From Candidatus Pseudobacter hemicellulosilyticus (lineage in GTDB: Bacteria > Bacteroidota > Bacteroidia > Chitinophagales > Chitinophagaceae), in assembly GCA_029202545.1 (NCBI GenBank), contig CP119311.1, forward strand, positions 4,588,001 through 4,652,000: a stretch of 64,000 bases of DNA, written 5' to 3'. The notes beneath the pieces are model-generated. The model was not told the origin of the DNA. It searched no databases and saw nothing but the letters and a program-made list of their open reading frames with translations. Of this stretch, positions 8,222 to 16,153 are shown in pieces. How positions within the stretch are numbered: the stretch's first letter is position 1; each line of letters begins with the position of its first letter. A program made the translations under genes and the position numbers.

Positions 8222-10000
8222 ATGAGATCCTTTATACTCTCTATTTCTCTTTTTTTTCTGGTCAGTATTAATTTTGCGCAAGAACCCACGCTGGCTGGTC
8301 CATCCACTAAAAATGTAGTAAGATCCGCCGGTGAATTTGTCAAAGCCTATCATGCGGGCCAGGCGTCCAACCGGAAACAGGTCAAAGTAGTGTACTTCCA
8401 TGGCAATGATATGGATCCCCTGCCCAACTGGGAAGGGCGCCTGACCAGGATACTGGATGATATCAGCAGGTTTTATGGGGAAGCGTTCCGGCAATACGGT
8501 ATCCCTTGTGAAGGGGTGCCTTTTGAAAGATCGGACGATCAATATACCATCCATTTTGTCCGGGGCGATCTGCCTTCCAGGGACTACAATGAGAATTCCG
8601 GTAAGGTCATGGAAACAGAGATAGGCCGGAAAACAGCCGGTAAGATTGACCTGACCCGGGATCATGTGCTGGTACTCGCCGGCTTCAGCTACAAAGAAGG
8701 GAATAATACCTATATACTGCATTCCCCCTATTATGGTACCGGGAATGGCCAGCGGGGGATCTGCTTTGCGGTCGATTGCCAGGTGCTGGATGCACAGTTG
8801 CTGACGGATACGGTGCAACGCATGAAATACAATCATGCCAATGCGCTGAGAGAATGCACCGTGGCGGAATTCAACAGCTGGTTCATTGGCGGCATTGCCC
8901 ATGAAATGGGCCATATGTTTGGACTGCCCCATGATTTTGGCAATGCTTCCGAACTGCGTACTGCTGAAATATCCCTGATGGGCCAGTTCGGCAGCCGGCA
9001 TTTCAGGGACTATCGCTGGCGTGGTCAACAAAGTGCTGTGATCTCTGCCGCCGGCATCCTGCAACTGCTCAGTCACCCCGTATTTACCCAATCTTCCAAA
9101 GAACTGGATCTTGTTCCCCAACCTGCCTACCACTGGTTAAGCCATGAAAAGAACGACAGCGGCGTGGTGATCAGAACCAGTCTGCCGGAGGGCGACTGGC
9201 CCTATGCCTGTTATACGATTCACCGTACGGCGGATCTCAATGAATATTTCCAGCAAAGCACCCTTCACCCGCTGGACACCGGCAGGAACCTGACCTTCCG
9301 CCTGGGTAAATTACAGCATGGCGTTCACCTGTTAGGGATCGTTTCCTTATACCCCAATGGATTTTCGCATACAGACTGGAAATTTTTTATGGTGGGCAGT
9401 GACGGCGTCTCCAAAGCCGTCCAGCAGAATATGGATGCGTTTGTGGATGTTCAGGTGTTGCACAACCGGCTGTCAAAAGAAAAGCCCGGCCCCGACAAAG
9501 ACCTTAAGCTGCAAATCCTGCGTTCTATTCTCCAGCCGGTAGCGGAGCTGGAACCGGCGCTGGCCACGGGCGACCGGCTGTCCCTGGCGGATGCCAGGTG
9601 GGAAACGGGGACCGTTGGCTGGGAAAAGCCTATGCGCAATCACTTCACTACTATATGGGAACGCACTTTTTTCCTGCAGAACCAGGGCAAAATATATGAG
9701 AAGGGACTCTATGCCCATGCCCCTTCAGTATATTCTTTTAAGCTGGCAAAACAATGGCGTCGCTTTACAGCATTGGCTGCCTGCCAGGATGACCTGATAG
9801 AAGCAGGCATTGCCAGCTTCACGGTCTGGGGCGATGGCAAACTGCTGTACACCTCGCCGGATCTGACTACCGCCCAGCAGGCGCTGGTAAAAATTGATGT
9901 CAGTGAAGTAGATCTGCTTGTCCTGAAAGCAGAAAGTACGTTGCCGGGCAATAATGGCCACTGCTGGTCTGTATGGCTTAACCCATTACTGGAACGGTAA
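8222..10000 (+). CDS. Secreted zinc metalloprotease with C-terminal NPCBM domain
   Basis: 592-residue exported protein. The ATG at 8222 starts a signal peptide (MRSFILSISLFFLVSINFA); the frame extends 13 codons upstream without signal character. The catalytic region carries the metzincin zinc motif HEMGHMFGLPHD (His227, Glu228, His231, His237). Gly/Pro-rich loops precede it and a Met follows at ISLMGQFGS, which could be the Met-turn. The last about 140 residues match an NPCBM/NEW2-type carbohydrate-binding module (WERTFFLQNQGKIYEKGLYAHAP read as two pieces, then WSVWLNPLL). This suggests a protease directed at glycosylated or carbohydrate-associated substrates. It stands alone; a hairpin terminator lies downstream at 10050. 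Confidence 0.8.
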   Translation: MRSFILSISLFFLVSINFAQEPTLAGPSTKNVVRSAGEFVKAYHAGQASNRKQVKVVYFHGNDMDPLPNWEGRLTRILDDISRFYGEAFRQYGIPCEGVPFERSDDQYTIHFVRGDLPSRDYNENSGKVMETEIGRKTAGKIDLTRDHVLVLAGFSYKEGNNTYILHSPYYGTGNGQRGICFAVDCQVLDAQLLTDTVQRMKYNHANALRECTVAEFNSWFIGGIAHEMGHMFGLPHDFGNASELRTAEISLMGQFGSRHFRDYRWRGQQSAVISAAGILQLLSHPVFTQSSKELDLVPQPAYHWLSHEKNDSGVVIRTSLPEGDWPYACYTIHRTADLNEYFQQSTLHPLDTGRNLTFRLGKLQHGVHLLGIVSLYPNGFSHTDWKFFMVGSDGVSKAVQQNMDAFVDVQVLHNRLSKEKPGPDKDLKLQILRSILQPVAELEPALATGDRLSLADARWETGTVGWEKPMRNHFTTIWERTFFLQNQGKIYEKGLYAHAPSVYSFKLAKQWRRFTALAACQDDLIEAGIASFTVWGDGKLLYTSPDLTTAQQALVKIDVSEVDLLVLKAESTLPGNNGHCWSVWLNPLLER

Positions 10001-10049
10001 TGATTGGCATAACATGCCTTCCTCCTATAACAAACCGGACCTTATAATA

Positions 10050-10082
10050 ATCCCCGCAACCACCTTCCAGGGCTGCGGGGAT
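10050..10082. terminator. Bidirectional hairpin terminator
   Basis: Stem ATCCCCGCA (10050-10058) with TGCGGGGAT (10074-10082), 15-nt loop. It is followed by CTTTAATAG on the plus strand and TATTATAA on the minus strand. It lies between the convergent metalloprotease and metE genes and can serve both. Confidence 0.7.
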
Positions 10083-10096
10083 CTTTAATAGTGCAG

Positions 10097-12427
10097 CTAT
10101 GCTTTTACAGCCAGTTCTTTCCGAAGGCTTTTTGCCGCAGCCACCATGGCTTCCAGCGCGGCCTTGGTCTCCGGCCAGCCACGGGTCTTGAGCCCGCAGT
10201 CCGGGTTCACCCAAAGCTGTTCCGCAGGGATCACGGCCCGCGCCTTTTCCATGAGCTGTACCATTTCATGGGTTGAAGGCACACGCGGTGAATGGATATC
10301 ATATACACCCGGCCCAATCTCATTGGGATACCGGAATGCCGCAAAAGCATCCAGTAATTCCATCTGGGACCGGCTGCATTCAATGGTGATGACATCGGCG
10401 TCCATGTCCGCTATCTGGTGAATAATATCATTGAACTCTGAATAACACATATGGGTATGGATCTGGGTGCTGTCCTGTACGCCGCTGGCGGCAATCCGGA
10501 AGGCACGGACCGCCCAGCTGAGGTAGTTGTCCCAGTATTCTTTGCGCAGCGGCAAGCCCTCGCGGATAGCAGGCTCATCTATCTGGATCACCCTGATGCC
10601 GGCATTCTCCAGATCGGTCACTTCATCCCGGATGGCCAGCGCTATCTGGGTACATGTTTCACTGCGCGGCTGATCGTTCCGGACAAAGCTCCATTGCAGG
10701 ATGGTTACCGGACCGGTGAGCATTCCTTTCACAGGCATACCTGTGAGCGATTGAGCATAGGCGGTCCAGCGGACGGTCATAGGGGCGGGGCGACTAACAT
10801 CCCCATAAATAATCGGCGGCTTAACACAGCGGCTGCCATAGCTCTGGACCCAACCGTTCTGCGAGAATACAAAGCCCTTCAGCTGTTCGCCAAAATATTC
10901 CACCATATCGTTGCGCTCAAACTCACCGTGGACCAGCACGTCAATACCGATCTCCTCCTGCCAGCGGATAGACGTTGCCGTTTCCCGGGCAATCAGCTCA
11001 TCATATGCTTCCGGGCTCAGCTCGTTCTTTTTCCACCTGGCCCGCCAGCTTCTCACTTCTGCCGTTTGTGGAAAGGAGCCGATGGTAGTAGTGGGGAACA
11101 GGGGCAGTTGCAGTGCGGCCTGTTGCAATGGTTTCCTGTCTGCAAATGGACTGGTGCGTGCAGCATCGGCCGGCCTGATGGCCGCCACCCTTGCTTTTAC
11201 TGCTGCATCATGGATCAGGGAAGATGTTTGCCGGTCCTTATTAGCTGCAATATTTTCCTGAAGCAACTGATTGGCTGCTTCGGAATTCTCCCCCGTCAGC
11301 AGTTGCTTCAGCGTTACTACTTCGTGGATCTTTTGCCTGGCAAAGGCCAGCCATTTTTTGATGGCGGGCGTAAGGACGGCTTCGTTCTTTTCCTGGTCCA
11401 GGTCGCAGGGAACATGCAGGAGCGAGCAGGAGGGCGCCAGCCAGATCCTTTCCTTGCCCAGCCGGTCGGTCACTTTTTTGATCAGCGCCAGTGATTGTTC
11501 AAGATCATTCTTCCAGATATTCCGCCCGTCCACAATGCCGAGCGAGAGGATGGTCCGGGAGTGTTCCATATCGGTTGCCAGTATGTCTTCCAGCTGTGCG
11601 GAACAGCGTACCAGGTCCAGGTGCAGCACCTGTACAGGCAGTTTGAGCACCATGGGCAGGTTCTCCCCATAACAATCAAAATAACTGGCCAGGATCAGCT
11701 GCAGCTGCGGGAATTGCCGGCTGATCTCCCGGTAGGTCTGTACAAATACTCCTCTTTCTTTTTCAGAAAGGTTCAAGGTCAGGCAGGGTTCATCCAGCTG
11801 GATATAGTAAGCGCCGGCGGCTTCTAATTTCCCCAGCACTTCCAGGTAAACGGGCAGCAGCCTGCTGATGAGGTCCAGGCGGTGGAAGCCGCTTTCTTTT
11901 TCCTTGCCCAGCAGCAGGAAGGATACAGGTCCCAGCAAAACCGGTTTGGCGTGTATGCCCTGTTGCCTGGCTTCGTTGAACTCATGCAGCACTTTGTTGC
12001 TGAAAAGCGTGAATTGCTGGTTGGCGGTGAATTCAGGAACTATATAGTGATAGTTAGTGTCAAACCATTTGGTCATTTCCATGGCGGTGATATCATATCC
12101 ATCCTGCTGATAACCGCGGGCCATGGCAAAGAGCAGGTCTATATGCGGCAGTTGTTTATCCTGTGCCAGCGCATGATAGCGGGCAGGGATAGCGCCTGCC
12201 ATCAGGCTGGTGTCCAGTACCTGGTCGTAGAAGGAAAAATCATTACAGGGCACCAGGTCGATCCCTGCCTGTTGCTGCAGCTGCCAGTTGTGCTGCCTGA
12301 TGGCGCTGCCGGCCTGCATCAGTTGCTGTGCCGTGATCTTGCCGGCCCAGTACTGCTCGGACGCTTTTTTAAGTTCCCTTTGGCTGCCTATCCGCGGGTA
12401 GCCGAGGTTGTGTGTTTGCATGTTCAA
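10097..12427 (-). CDS. metE: Cobalamin-independent methionine synthase MetE
   Basis: 776-residue 5-methyltetrahydropteroyltriglutamate-homocysteine S-methyltransferase, the last step of methionine synthesis without vitamin B12. The N-terminal half begins GYPRIGSQRELKKASEQYW, as in the family. The C-terminal catalytic half holds the zinc ligands: His and Cys in IHTHMCYSEF, Glu in ITIECSRSQ, and Cys in VNPDCGLKTRGW. Homocysteine-binding segments TTIGSFPQTAEVRSWR and QIDEPAIREG are intact. Length is normal (about 750-780). A cobalamin riboswitch lies 191 bp upstream, so the gene should be shut off when B12 is available, which implies that the genome also has B12-dependent MetH. Confidence 0.97.
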   Translation of the reverse strand: MNMQTHNLGYPRIGSQRELKKASEQYWAGKITAQQLMQAGSAIRQHNWQLQQQAGIDLVPCNDFSFYDQVLDTSLMAGAIPARYHALAQDKQLPHIDLLFAMARGYQQDGYDITAMEMTKWFDTNYHYIVPEFTANQQFTLFSNKVLHEFNEARQQGIHAKPVLLGPVSFLLLGKEKESGFHRLDLISRLLPVYLEVLGKLEAAGAYYIQLDEPCLTLNLSEKERGVFVQTYREISRQFPQLQLILASYFDCYGENLPMVLKLPVQVLHLDLVRCSAQLEDILATDMEHSRTILSLGIVDGRNIWKNDLEQSLALIKKVTDRLGKERIWLAPSCSLLHVPCDLDQEKNEAVLTPAIKKWLAFARQKIHEVVTLKQLLTGENSEAANQLLQENIAANKDRQTSSLIHDAAVKARVAAIRPADAARTSPFADRKPLQQAALQLPLFPTTTIGSFPQTAEVRSWRARWKKNELSPEAYDELIARETATSIRWQEEIGIDVLVHGEFERNDMVEYFGEQLKGFVFSQNGWVQSYGSRCVKPPIIYGDVSRPAPMTVRWTAYAQSLTGMPVKGMLTGPVTILQWSFVRNDQPRSETCTQIALAIRDEVTDLENAGIRVIQIDEPAIREGLPLRKEYWDNYLSWAVRAFRIAASGVQDSTQIHTHMCYSEFNDIIHQIADMDADVITIECSRSQMELLDAFAAFRYPNEIGPGVYDIHSPRVPSTHEMVQLMEKARAVIPAEQLWVNPDCGLKTRGWPETKAALEAMVAAAKSLRKELAVKA

Positions 12428-12529
12428 TGCTTTTAAATTGATGATGAATCAGGTTAAAAGCTCTTGCTAAACAGGAATGCTATGGAAGAAAGAAAGGGAG
12501 AAGGGAAGATAGGTCCATACGCGTGCAAG

Positions 12530-12555
12530 CGCCTGCCGGCCTGTTGGGACAGGCG
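12530..12555 (-). promoter_or_regulatory. Hairpin between riboswitch and metE, possible expression platform
   Basis: GCCTGT-TGGG-ACAGGC (12539-12554) is a perfect 6-bp hairpin and the outer CGCCTG/CAGGCG arms (12530-12555) can also pair. It lies between the aptamer and the metE start. It has no U-run behind it, so it looks unlike a classical terminator. Whether it gates translation or is an unrelated repeat is open. Confidence 0.3.
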
Positions 12556-12618
12556 GAGGGAGGACATATCAATTCAACAACCGCTTCTTTCCGCGAAAGC
12601 ATTGTCAATTACAATAAA

Positions 12619-12783
12619 GGCAGGTCTCCTGGCTTGTACCATTTTTACCGTCCTTCCCATACTGCCGGAGCAGCACAGTGGACAACAAGGGTAAAAAATT
12701 AACGGTTACTTACAGTTGCGGGACAGCTTGCGATTTACACGCAATTCCCTATTAATCCCACTTTTCAGCGGGAACCTTTGCTG
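12619..12783 (-). promoter_or_regulatory. Cobalamin (B12) riboswitch upstream of metE
   Basis: Read on the minus strand, the element starts near AAAGGTTCCCGC and continues with the conserved core piece CTGTCCCGCAACTGTAA. It ends with the diagnostic 3' segment AAGCCAGGAGACCTGCC. Order and spacing (about 165 nt) match the adenosylcobalamin aptamer. It lies in the 5' leader of metE on the same strand. Binding of cobalamin is expected to lower metE expression. Confidence 0.93.
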
Positions 12784-12871
12784 TTTGATAGTTGAATAGA
12801 AAGAACTTGAGGCTGCAAATTAGGGTATTTGCCAGAATTCCGGAGAAGGATTTAGCGGTACCCCCAGGATC

Positions 12872-12900
12872 AAAAAAAAGCCCGCAGCAGGTGCGGGCTT
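12872..12900 (-). terminator. Rho-independent terminator of the nrdB-nrdA transcript
   Basis: Stem AAGCCCGC / GCGGGCTT (12878-12885 with 12893-12900) with a 7-nt loop. On the minus strand it is followed by a run of U (plus-strand A-run 12872-12879). It lies 135 bp past the nrdA stop and before the metE riboswitch, cleanly separating the two units. Confidence 0.88.
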
Positions 12901-13034
12901 GGAAAACTATTATGGACGAACCAATTGAAAACCTTTTGCGGGCGAAGCGCCGGAACAGCCATTTTGGGCGAACCAGTTGCAAGCTTTCATGAGCGTTGTA
13001 CCAGTACAGGTTTGGGAACGAACCCCTGCGATGC

Positions 13035-14759
13035 TTAGGCTTCGCAGCTCTTGCAGCTCACCAGGCTGGTCACCATTTCTTTGGACACGCTCTGGCTGCG
13101 CTGGTAGTACAGGGTCTTAACACCCAGTTTCCAGGCTTCTATCAGTAATTTGTTCACTTCTTTTACCGGGAGATCGGACGGGATATTGAGGTTCAGGCTC
13201 TGGGACTGATCCACGTATTCCTGGCGGATGGAAGCCTGCTGTACAATCTCCAGCTGGCTGATCTCTTTGAAGGTCTTGAACACATCCTTCTCCACTTCAT
13301 TCAGCTCTTTCAGGTGCTGTACACTGCCATGGTTCAGCATGATGCTGCGCCAGGTATCTTCATTATCGATCCCCTTGTTGATCAGCAGTTCTTTCAGGTA
13401 CTTATTCTTGCGCATGAAATTGCCCTTGGACAGACCGGCTTTGAAATAGTTGCTGCTGAAGGGTTCAATACCGGGGGAGGATTGACCCAGGATAGCGCTG
13501 GAAGAAGTGGTAGGGGCAATAGCCAGCAAGGTGGTATTCCTTCTGCCATATCCTTTCAGCAGATCAGGTTCGCCATAGATCCAGGCCAGGTCTTTACTGG
13601 CTTTGATGGCTTTCTCATTAATATCCTTGAAAATGGAGGCGGTCAGCTGTTTGGCGCGCAGCCCTTCAAAGGGGATCATATTTTTCTGGAGATAAGAATG
13701 CCAGCCCAGTACGCCCAGGCCCAGGGCCCGGTGCCTTTTGGCAAAACGGTTAGCGGCTTCCAGGTAAAAATTGCCTTCCGTCTTTACAATGAATTCCTGC
13801 AAAACTGCATCCAGGAAGAATACGGCCAGTTTCACAGCATTGGTGTCCTTCCACTCGTCATACAGCTCCAGGTTCATGGAGGAGAGGCAGCAGATGAAGG
13901 ATTCATCAATGGTGGAGGGCAGCATGATCTCCGAACAGAGATTGCTGGCGTGGATGGTCAGGTTCTTGTCTTTGTAGACCTGGGGTTTGTTCCTGTTCAC
14001 ATTATCTGTGAAGAAAATGTAGGGAAGCCCTTTCTGCTGGCGGCTTTCCAGCACTTTGGCCCATACCTGTCTTTTCTTCATATCCCCGTCAATCATATCC
14101 TGCATCCAGTAGTCAGGTACACAAACTCCATAGAACAGGTTCTGGATGGGGTGACCAATATCTTTAATGGACAGGAACTCCTCAATATCGCCATGGTCAA
14201 TATCCATATAAGCGGCAAAAGCCCCTCTTCTGACGCCACCCTGGGAAATAGTGTCCATGGCTGTGTCAAACAGGCGCATGAAACTTACAGCGCCACTGCT
14301 TTTCCCGTTGTCGGTCACTGCGCTTCCGCGTTCACGCAAAGCACCGAAGTAAGCGGAAGTGCCGCCACCCAGTTTGGTCTGCATGATCACTTCGCCCAGT
14401 TTATGGGTAATGCCCTCAATATGGTCAGGTACATGGACGTTAAAGCAGGAGATGGGCAGGCCTCTTTCTGTGCCCATATTGGCCCAGATAGGAGAGCTGA
14501 GGCTCATCCAGCCTCTTTCCACCATTTCCTTGAATGCGTCTTTTAATTCCGGTTTATACAGACGTTGGGCGGCCGCAGAACAGATCCGTTCAATAGCGCC
14601 TTCAACGGTTTCACCCTTCAGTAAATAGCCCCTGTTAAGGATTTGCTCGCTTTCCTCATTCTTCCACCATAATTTCTCCTGAGCATATTTCCCGGCAATA
14701 TCAGGCAGCTGTTCAGCAACAGGATTGGTGGTGGTTTCAAACAATGTAGTCATTCTCAA
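13035..14759 (-). CDS. nrdA: Class I ribonucleotide reductase, alpha (large) subunit
   Basis: 574-residue catalytic subunit that reduces ribonucleoside diphosphates. The protein is short because it lacks an N-terminal ATP-cone: it enters the R1 fold directly, with SSPIWANMGTERG near residue 88. Active-site residues are Asn273, Cys275 and Glu277 in SNLCSEIMLP. The redox pair is Cys105 (PISCFNV) and Cys290 (FICCLSS, next to Cys291). C-terminal transfer cysteines are 569 and 572 (SCKSCEA). PTTSSSAILGQSSPGIEPF is the usual substrate-loop signature. Lack of the ATP-cone implies no dATP overall-activity control in this subunit. It lies downstream of nrdB with a 36-bp gap. MTTLFE two codons in is an alternative start. 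Confidence 0.95.
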   Translation of the reverse strand: MRMTTLFETTTNPVAEQLPDIAGKYAQEKLWWKNEESEQILNRGYLLKGETVEGAIERICSAAAQRLYKPELKDAFKEMVERGWMSLSSPIWANMGTERGLPISCFNVHVPDHIEGITHKLGEVIMQTKLGGGTSAYFGALRERGSAVTDNGKSSGAVSFMRLFDTAMDTISQGGVRRGAFAAYMDIDHGDIEEFLSIKDIGHPIQNLFYGVCVPDYWMQDMIDGDMKKRQVWAKVLESRQQKGLPYIFFTDNVNRNKPQVYKDKNLTIHASNLCSEIMLPSTIDESFICCLSSMNLELYDEWKDTNAVKLAVFFLDAVLQEFIVKTEGNFYLEAANRFAKRHRALGLGVLGWHSYLQKNMIPFEGLRAKQLTASIFKDINEKAIKASKDLAWIYGEPDLLKGYGRRNTTLLAIAPTTSSSAILGQSSPGIEPFSSNYFKAGLSKGNFMRKNKYLKELLINKGIDNEDTWRSIMLNHGSVQHLKELNEVEKDVFKTFKEISQLEIVQQASIRQEYVDQSQSLNLNIPSDLPVKEVNKLLIEAWKLGVKTLYYQRSQSVSKEMVTSLVSCKSCEA

Positions 14760-14795
14760 AAAATTTAACGGGTGGTATAACGCGGTTTCTACAAA

Positions 14796-15770
14796 TCAAA
14801 ACAAGTCGTGGGCAGAGATGGGCTTGTCGAACTTGGTATATTCAACAGGCCGCTTGGCAAAGAAATCGTCCAGGCTGTTGGAGAATACTTCTTCTTCAAA
14901 CCAGAGCATGGCGCCGCTTTCCTGTGCGGTTACATGGAAGATAGGATCCAGGCCGATCTGTTGCAGGCTGTCGTCAGCCCTTTTCTTCATGAAATTGGTA
15001 AGGTCTTTTTTATTGACGATGTCAATTTCTCCGGCGCCAAAGATCCAGTCCAGCATATGGCTTTCGGTCTCGATGGATCGTTTGACCACCTCTTTTACCT
15101 GGGCCAGTGTTTCCGGTGTAAAGATCTCCGGGTATTCTTCTTTTATTTTATTGATCAGGTATATACCGGCGTTGGCATGGATCTGTTCATCCACGGATGT
15201 CCAGGCAATGATATTGCTGACATTCTTCATCAGCCCTTTGAACCGGGTAAAGGCCAGGATAATAGCAAACTGGCTGAACAGGCTCACATTCTCTATCAGC
15301 AGGCTGAAGAGGATGAGAGATACGGTATATTCCTTTTTGTCGATAGATTTTGTATGGGCCAGGGCCTCAGACAGGTAATTGATACGTTCCTGGATCACGG
15401 GTACTTTTACCAGCTGCTCAAATTCATTATTATAACCCAGTACTTCCAGGAGCCGGGAATAGGCTTCTGAGTGCCGGAATTCACATTCTGCAAAAGTAGA
15501 ACCCAGGCCGTTAAGCTCAGGTTTCGGGAAATGGTTATAGAGGTTGCCCCAGAACGATTTTACCGCTACTTCCACCTGGGCAATGGACAGCAGGCTGTTC
15601 TTTATCGCATTCTGTTCTGCGGGCGTCAGGTGCGCATGGAAGTCCTGGAAGTCTGCGGTGAAATCCACTTCAGAGTGAACCCAGAAAGATTTATTAATAG
15701 CAGCCGTATACTGTAATACCTCAGGATATTCAAATGGTTTGTACTGAACCCGTTTGTCAAATAAGCCCAT
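14796..15770 (-). CDS. nrdB: Class I ribonucleotide reductase, beta (small) subunit
   Basis: 324-residue ferritin-like radical-generating subunit. Metal ligands line up as Glu67, Glu97 and His100 (ECEFRH), Glu160 (LIENVS), and Glu195 and His198 (DEQIHA). The radical tyrosine is Tyr104 four residues after His100, matching E. coli His118-Tyr122 spacing. The first ligand is Glu where E. coli has Asp84. No ATP-cone is fused at either end, so the allosteric activity site is missing from both subunits in this operon. It is transcribed first, then nrdA. A 23-bp near-perfect palindrome lies 41 bp upstream. Confidence 0.95.
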   Translation of the reverse strand: MGLFDKRVQYKPFEYPEVLQYTAAINKSFWVHSEVDFTADFQDFHAHLTPAEQNAIKNSLLSIAQVEVAVKSFWGNLYNHFPKPELNGLGSTFAECEFRHSEAYSRLLEVLGYNNEFEQLVKVPVIQERINYLSEALAHTKSIDKKEYTVSLILFSLLIENVSLFSQFAIILAFTRFKGLMKNVSNIIAWTSVDEQIHANAGIYLINKIKEEYPEIFTPETLAQVKEVVKRSIETESHMLDWIFGAGEIDIVNKKDLTNFMKKRADDSLQQIGLDPIFHVTAQESGAMLWFEEEVFSNSLDDFFAKRPVEYTKFDKPISAHDLF

Positions 15771-16153
15771 ATCTTTTTATAGTTTCATTAGTTGTTGAGA
15801 CACCCCTACGGATCAAAAATCTGATTATTGATCTCTTACAATCGAACCTATGTAAATGGAGATTTTCCGTTAAGTGGTAAGATAAAGGTCATGATTATTT
15901 CATTTTGGAGAAGGGAAAGAAATTAACAGGCTGTGTATAATTGTACTACCCATTTTGCTGAACAAAAGAGAAATATACCCAATGGTGGCTGCAGGCCTGT
16001 TCCCGTTAATGAATAGCAGAAGCCTGCCGGAAACAGGCGGCAGTAGGGGGGAATAACAGCAGCCAAATAACTTTCATTACTTTAAGTAATGGTTATATGA
16101 CTTTCATTATGAGCTTTTTATGTTTTATGGACGAGCCAGGGGCGAGCAATACT
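15771..16153. other. Intergenic region upstream of nrdB
   Basis: 383 bp. Besides the palindrome at 15811-15833 it holds a long imperfect hairpin (GCCTGTTCCC at 15995-16004 with GGAAACAGGC at 16029-16038) and a perfect dyad CATTACTT-T-AAGTAATG at 16075-16091. The motif ACTTTCATTA occurs on either side of that dyad. I see no coding sequence. Confidence 0.5.
15811..15833. promoter_or_regulatory. 23-bp palindromic operator candidate upstream of nrdB
   Basis: GATCAAAAATC-T-GATTATTGATC: two 11-bp arms around a central T, one mismatch. It is 41 bp 5' of the nrdB ATG, a typical operator position. It does not resemble the NrdR box. The binding protein is unknown. Confidence 0.45.

Noticed and set aside
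8087..9133. 348-codon minus-strand frame opposite the metalloprotease
   Set aside because: Antisense shadow of a gene with clear signal peptide and zinc motif; its own translation has no domain logic.
15811..15833. FNR/CRP box as an explanation for the palindrome before nrdB
   Set aside because: FNR boxes read TTGAT-N4-ATCAA; here the half-sites point the other way (ATCAA...TTGAT) with a longer spacer.
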